Program-made: the position numbers and the translations under genes
Part shown: positions 33,299-35,183 of the stretch, one piece after another
Numbering within the stretch: position 1 is the stretch's first letter
Layout: each line of letters opens with the position of its first letter
Notes under the pieces: model-generated
Told to the model about the DNA's origin: nothing
What the model saw: the letters and a program-made list of their open reading frames with translations, nothing else
Database searches by the model: none
Origin: Phycicoccus sonneratiae
Lineage (GTDB): Bacteria > Actinomycetota > Actinomycetes > Actinomycetales > Dermatophilaceae
Assembly: GCF_016887965.1 (NCBI RefSeq)
Contig: NZ_JAFDVD010000019.1
Coordinates: 1 to 35,183, forward strand
DNA length: 35,183 nt
Direction: 5' to 3'

Positions 33299-34717
33299 AT
33301 GATCCTCGGAGCCGACACCGACGAGATGCGGGACGTCCAGAAGGACTGCCTCGAGGCCGCCAAGGTCGCCGACCAGGTGGTCATCTTCCTCACCGCGCTC
33401 GTCATCGTCCTCAAGGCCGCGTCGTTCTGGACGGGGGGCTCGAGCGCCGCGTACGCGGCCTACCTCGAGGGCACCGTCATCCCGTGGCTGAAGAAGATCT
33501 CGATGGCGCTCAAGATGTTCGCCCAGGTCCTCGGCGCCAACGCCCAGGCCCAGGACGAGGTGAGCTCGGGCAAGGACGTCGACCTGTCGACCCTGCCCCG
33601 CTACACCTCGCCGCAGCTGCCGCAGACCAGCTGCACCGACTGCCCGCCCGCGATGACCTTCCCCGGCACCGCGACGACCGGCGGCAGCACCGTCCCGACC
33701 GGAGGCTCCACCCCCGACGGCTCGTCGACCTCCACGACGCCCGGCTCGACCTACGACGGATCGTCGACGACGACCGCGGTCGGCTCCACCGGAGCCACGG
33801 GTGCCACACCGACCACCGGCGGCACGTTCACCGGCGGCGGGGCGGGCGGGGCCCTCGGCACGGGCTCCGGCGGGGGCGGCGGCACGACCGGTGGCTCCAC
33901 CGGCACCGGGGGCTCGACCCTCGACCCGGGGTCCGGCGCGGGCAGCGCCCTCGGCGCCGGCACCGACACGGCGGCCGGCACGGCCGGCACGGCCGGCGGC
34001 TCGGCCACCGACACGAGCTCGTACGACGGCGGCCAGGTCGGGGCAGGCTCGGCCCTCGGCACCGGCGACGCCGCACCGGTCACGACGAGCACCGGCGACG
34101 GCTCGTCGACCGGCACCTACGCGGCCGCCGGCACGGCCGGGGCGCTCGGGGTCGGCGGCGCGGCGGCCCTCGCGGGGCGCGGCACCGGGCAGGGCGCCGG
34201 CCTCACCTCGCCGGACGGCTTCGACTACTCCCGCATCAAGGGCGTCGCGGGCAACGAGCGAGTGACCCCGGAGTTCCTCCGCCGCACCGAGCAGATCGCC
34301 ACGAAGCTCGGGTGCAAGCCCGAGGACCTCATGGCCGTCATGAGCTTCGAGACCGGCGGCTCGTTCGACCCGGCCCAGCGGAACATGGCCGGCGGCAGCG
34401 CGCGCGGGCTCATCCAGTTCATGCCCGACACCGCTCGCGGCCTCGGCACGACGTCGGAGGCCCTGACCCGGATGACCCCGGTGCAGCAGCTCGACTACGT
34501 CGAGAAGTACTTCGGCAACGGCCGGTACACGACCGTCGAGGGCCTGTACTCCAAGGTCCTCGCCGGCCACGCCGTGAACGACCCCGACGCCGTCCTCTTC
34601 CGCGAGGGCACCAGGGCGTACCGGGCCAACCGGGGCGTCGACATCGACGGCGTCGGCGGCATCACCGCGGGGGAGGCGGCCGCCAAGGTGCGCGCCCGCA
34701 TCCTCCCGGTCCGCTGA
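33299..34717 (+). CDS. WXG-like domain fused to a lytic transglycosylase domain
   Basis: A 472-residue protein in three parts. Residues 1-100 are helical and WXG100-like, with a W-T-G turn at W44 in ASFWTGGSSAAY and a hydrophobic first helix. Residues about 105-310 are a low-complexity Gly/Ser/Thr/Ala linker with two cysteines at its start (SCTDC). Residues about 315-472 form a lysozyme-like transglycosylase domain: LMAVMSFETGGSFDP with the likely catalytic Glu351, then ARGLIQFMPDTARGLG. No Sec signal is seen; the N-domain suggests type VII export. It could remodel the host's own wall or act as an antibacterial effector. No immunity gene is evident. Confidence 0.85.
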   Translation: MILGADTDEMRDVQKDCLEAAKVADQVVIFLTALVIVLKAASFWTGGSSAAYAAYLEGTVIPWLKKISMALKMFAQVLGANAQAQDEVSSGKDVDLSTLPRYTSPQLPQTSCTDCPPAMTFPGTATTGGSTVPTGGSTPDGSSTSTTPGSTYDGSSTTTAVGSTGATGATPTTGGTFTGGGAGGALGTGSGGGGGTTGGSTGTGGSTLDPGSGAGSALGAGTDTAAGTAGTAGGSATDTSSYDGGQVGAGSALGTGDAAPVTTSTGDGSSTGTYAAAGTAGALGVGGAAALAGRGTGQGAGLTSPDGFDYSRIKGVAGNERVTPEFLRRTEQIATKLGCKPEDLMAVMSFETGGSFDPAQRNMAGGSARGLIQFMPDTARGLGTTSEALTRMTPVQQLDYVEKYFGNGRYTTVEGLYSKVLAGHAVNDPDAVLFREGTRAYRANRGVDIDGVGGITAGEAAAKVRARILPVR

Positions 34718-34800
34718 GGCCGCACGGCACCTGACCCACCCGCACGACCACCGCACCACCCACACCCGGGGGCGACCCCGTCACCACGAAGGAGAACGAC

Positions 34801-35064
34801 ATGTTCAAGGGAATGGACGTCGACGGCGGCCGCAACTGCGCCGTGGTCCTCGACGCGAAGGCCGGCGAGCTCGAGCAGACCGCCACCCAGCTGTCCCAGG
34901 CGATCCGCGGCTTCGACTGGCGCGGCCCGGACGCCGACCGCACCCGGCAGAGCTGGGACACCGACCAGGTCCGCGCGCTGCAGAGCGTCGTCGAGGCGCT
35001 GCGCGCGTTCTCGACCCTCATCAAGACCCAGGCCGAGGACCAGGAGAAGGTCTCCGCGGCCTGA
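34801..35064 (+). CDS. WXG100-like protein downstream of the transglycosylase fusion
   Basis: An 87-residue helical protein with a W-R-G turn (W40-R41-G42 in GFDWRGPDADRTRQSW), so a WXG100-family member. AAGGAG (34789-34794) lies 6 nt before the ATG. It follows the fusion gene by 83 bp with no obvious terminator, so co-transcription is likely. It may be the dimer partner of the fusion's N-domain. The contig ends soon after, and further T7SS genes could lie beyond. Confidence 0.82.
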   Translation: MFKGMDVDGGRNCAVVLDAKAGELEQTATQLSQAIRGFDWRGPDADRTRQSWDTDQVRALQSVVEALRAFSTLIKTQAEDQEKVSAA

Positions 35065-35095
35065 GCACGCAGGGCGGGGTGCCGGCCAGGGGGCC

Positions 35096-35183
35096 GGCGG
35101 CCCCCGGGGCCCCCCCCCCCCCCCCCCCCCACCCCCCCACCCCCCCCCCCCCCCACCCCCCCCCCCCCCCCCCGGCCCCCCCC
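35096..35183. other. Low-complexity poly-C contig end
   Basis: The final bases are nearly pure C with scattered A and G, matching the window start in character. This is probably an assembly or base-calling artefact. Confidence 0.7.

Noticed and set aside
35065-35183. Immunity gene for the transglycosylase fusion
   Set aside because: Nothing coding follows the second WXG100 gene before the homopolymer end.

Overview
The window looks like one chromosomal contig of a very GC-rich actinobacterium. Evidence is the strong GC3 bias, a mycothiol S-conjugate amidase (mca), a DUF4307 protein, WXG100 proteins, an LpqI-type lipoprotein and many start codons placed as in leaderless actinobacterial mRNAs. 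The gene content fits Micrococcales, perhaps Intrasporangiaceae; the family is inferred, not proven. Both ends (about 1-72 and 35100-35183) are homopolymeric C/G and look like low-quality contig ends.

Layout. 112-2957: divergent TetR regulator and MarR regulator plus DHA2 drug exporter, sharing a 19-bp operator. 3030-6011: msrA, a double-GNAT protein, and cystathionine gamma-synthase (metB). 6117-11499: accessory block with a Tat-type intradiol dioxygenase lipoprotein, a GlmL/MutL-like ASKHA protein, a DrrA/DrrB-type ABC exporter and a PhzF protein. 11593-19597: greA, DUF4307, mca, a small membrane protein, a hemolysin III protein, a short-type cis-prenyltransferase, phoH2, a secreted transglycosylase-like protein, a two-TM protein and coaA; this order closely follows the Mycobacterium metB-greA-mca-coaA-phoH2 neighbourhood. 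19675-28732: glmS, acpS, nnr, alr, an alpha/beta hydrolase, tsaE, tsaB, rimI and tsaD, covering cell-wall precursor supply, cofactor repair and t6A tRNA modification, all on + with many overlaps. 28854-31816: on -, a receiver-thioredoxin reductase-like fusion without the CxxC, and an LpqI-like GH3 lipoprotein. 31923-35064: an FHA-like protein and a three-gene WXG100 cluster whose middle gene fuses a WXG-like domain to a lytic transglycosylase domain, probably a type VII secretion substrate set. No secretion ATPase is present.

The least explained structure is a pair of homologous intergenic elements (7186-7310 and 23439-23615). Each is an array of 16-bp GATC-centred near-palindromes at an exact 21-bp period. 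Both are symmetric about their centres. They lie in opposite orientation and share a 10-bp boundary box at the same distance. They are not CRISPR arrays and encode no plausible protein. A second theme is regulatory: about ten genes have a TANNNT-like hexamer ending 6-8 nt before the start codon, which predicts widespread leaderless transcription. No rRNA, tRNA, CRISPR array, transposase or integrase was seen.
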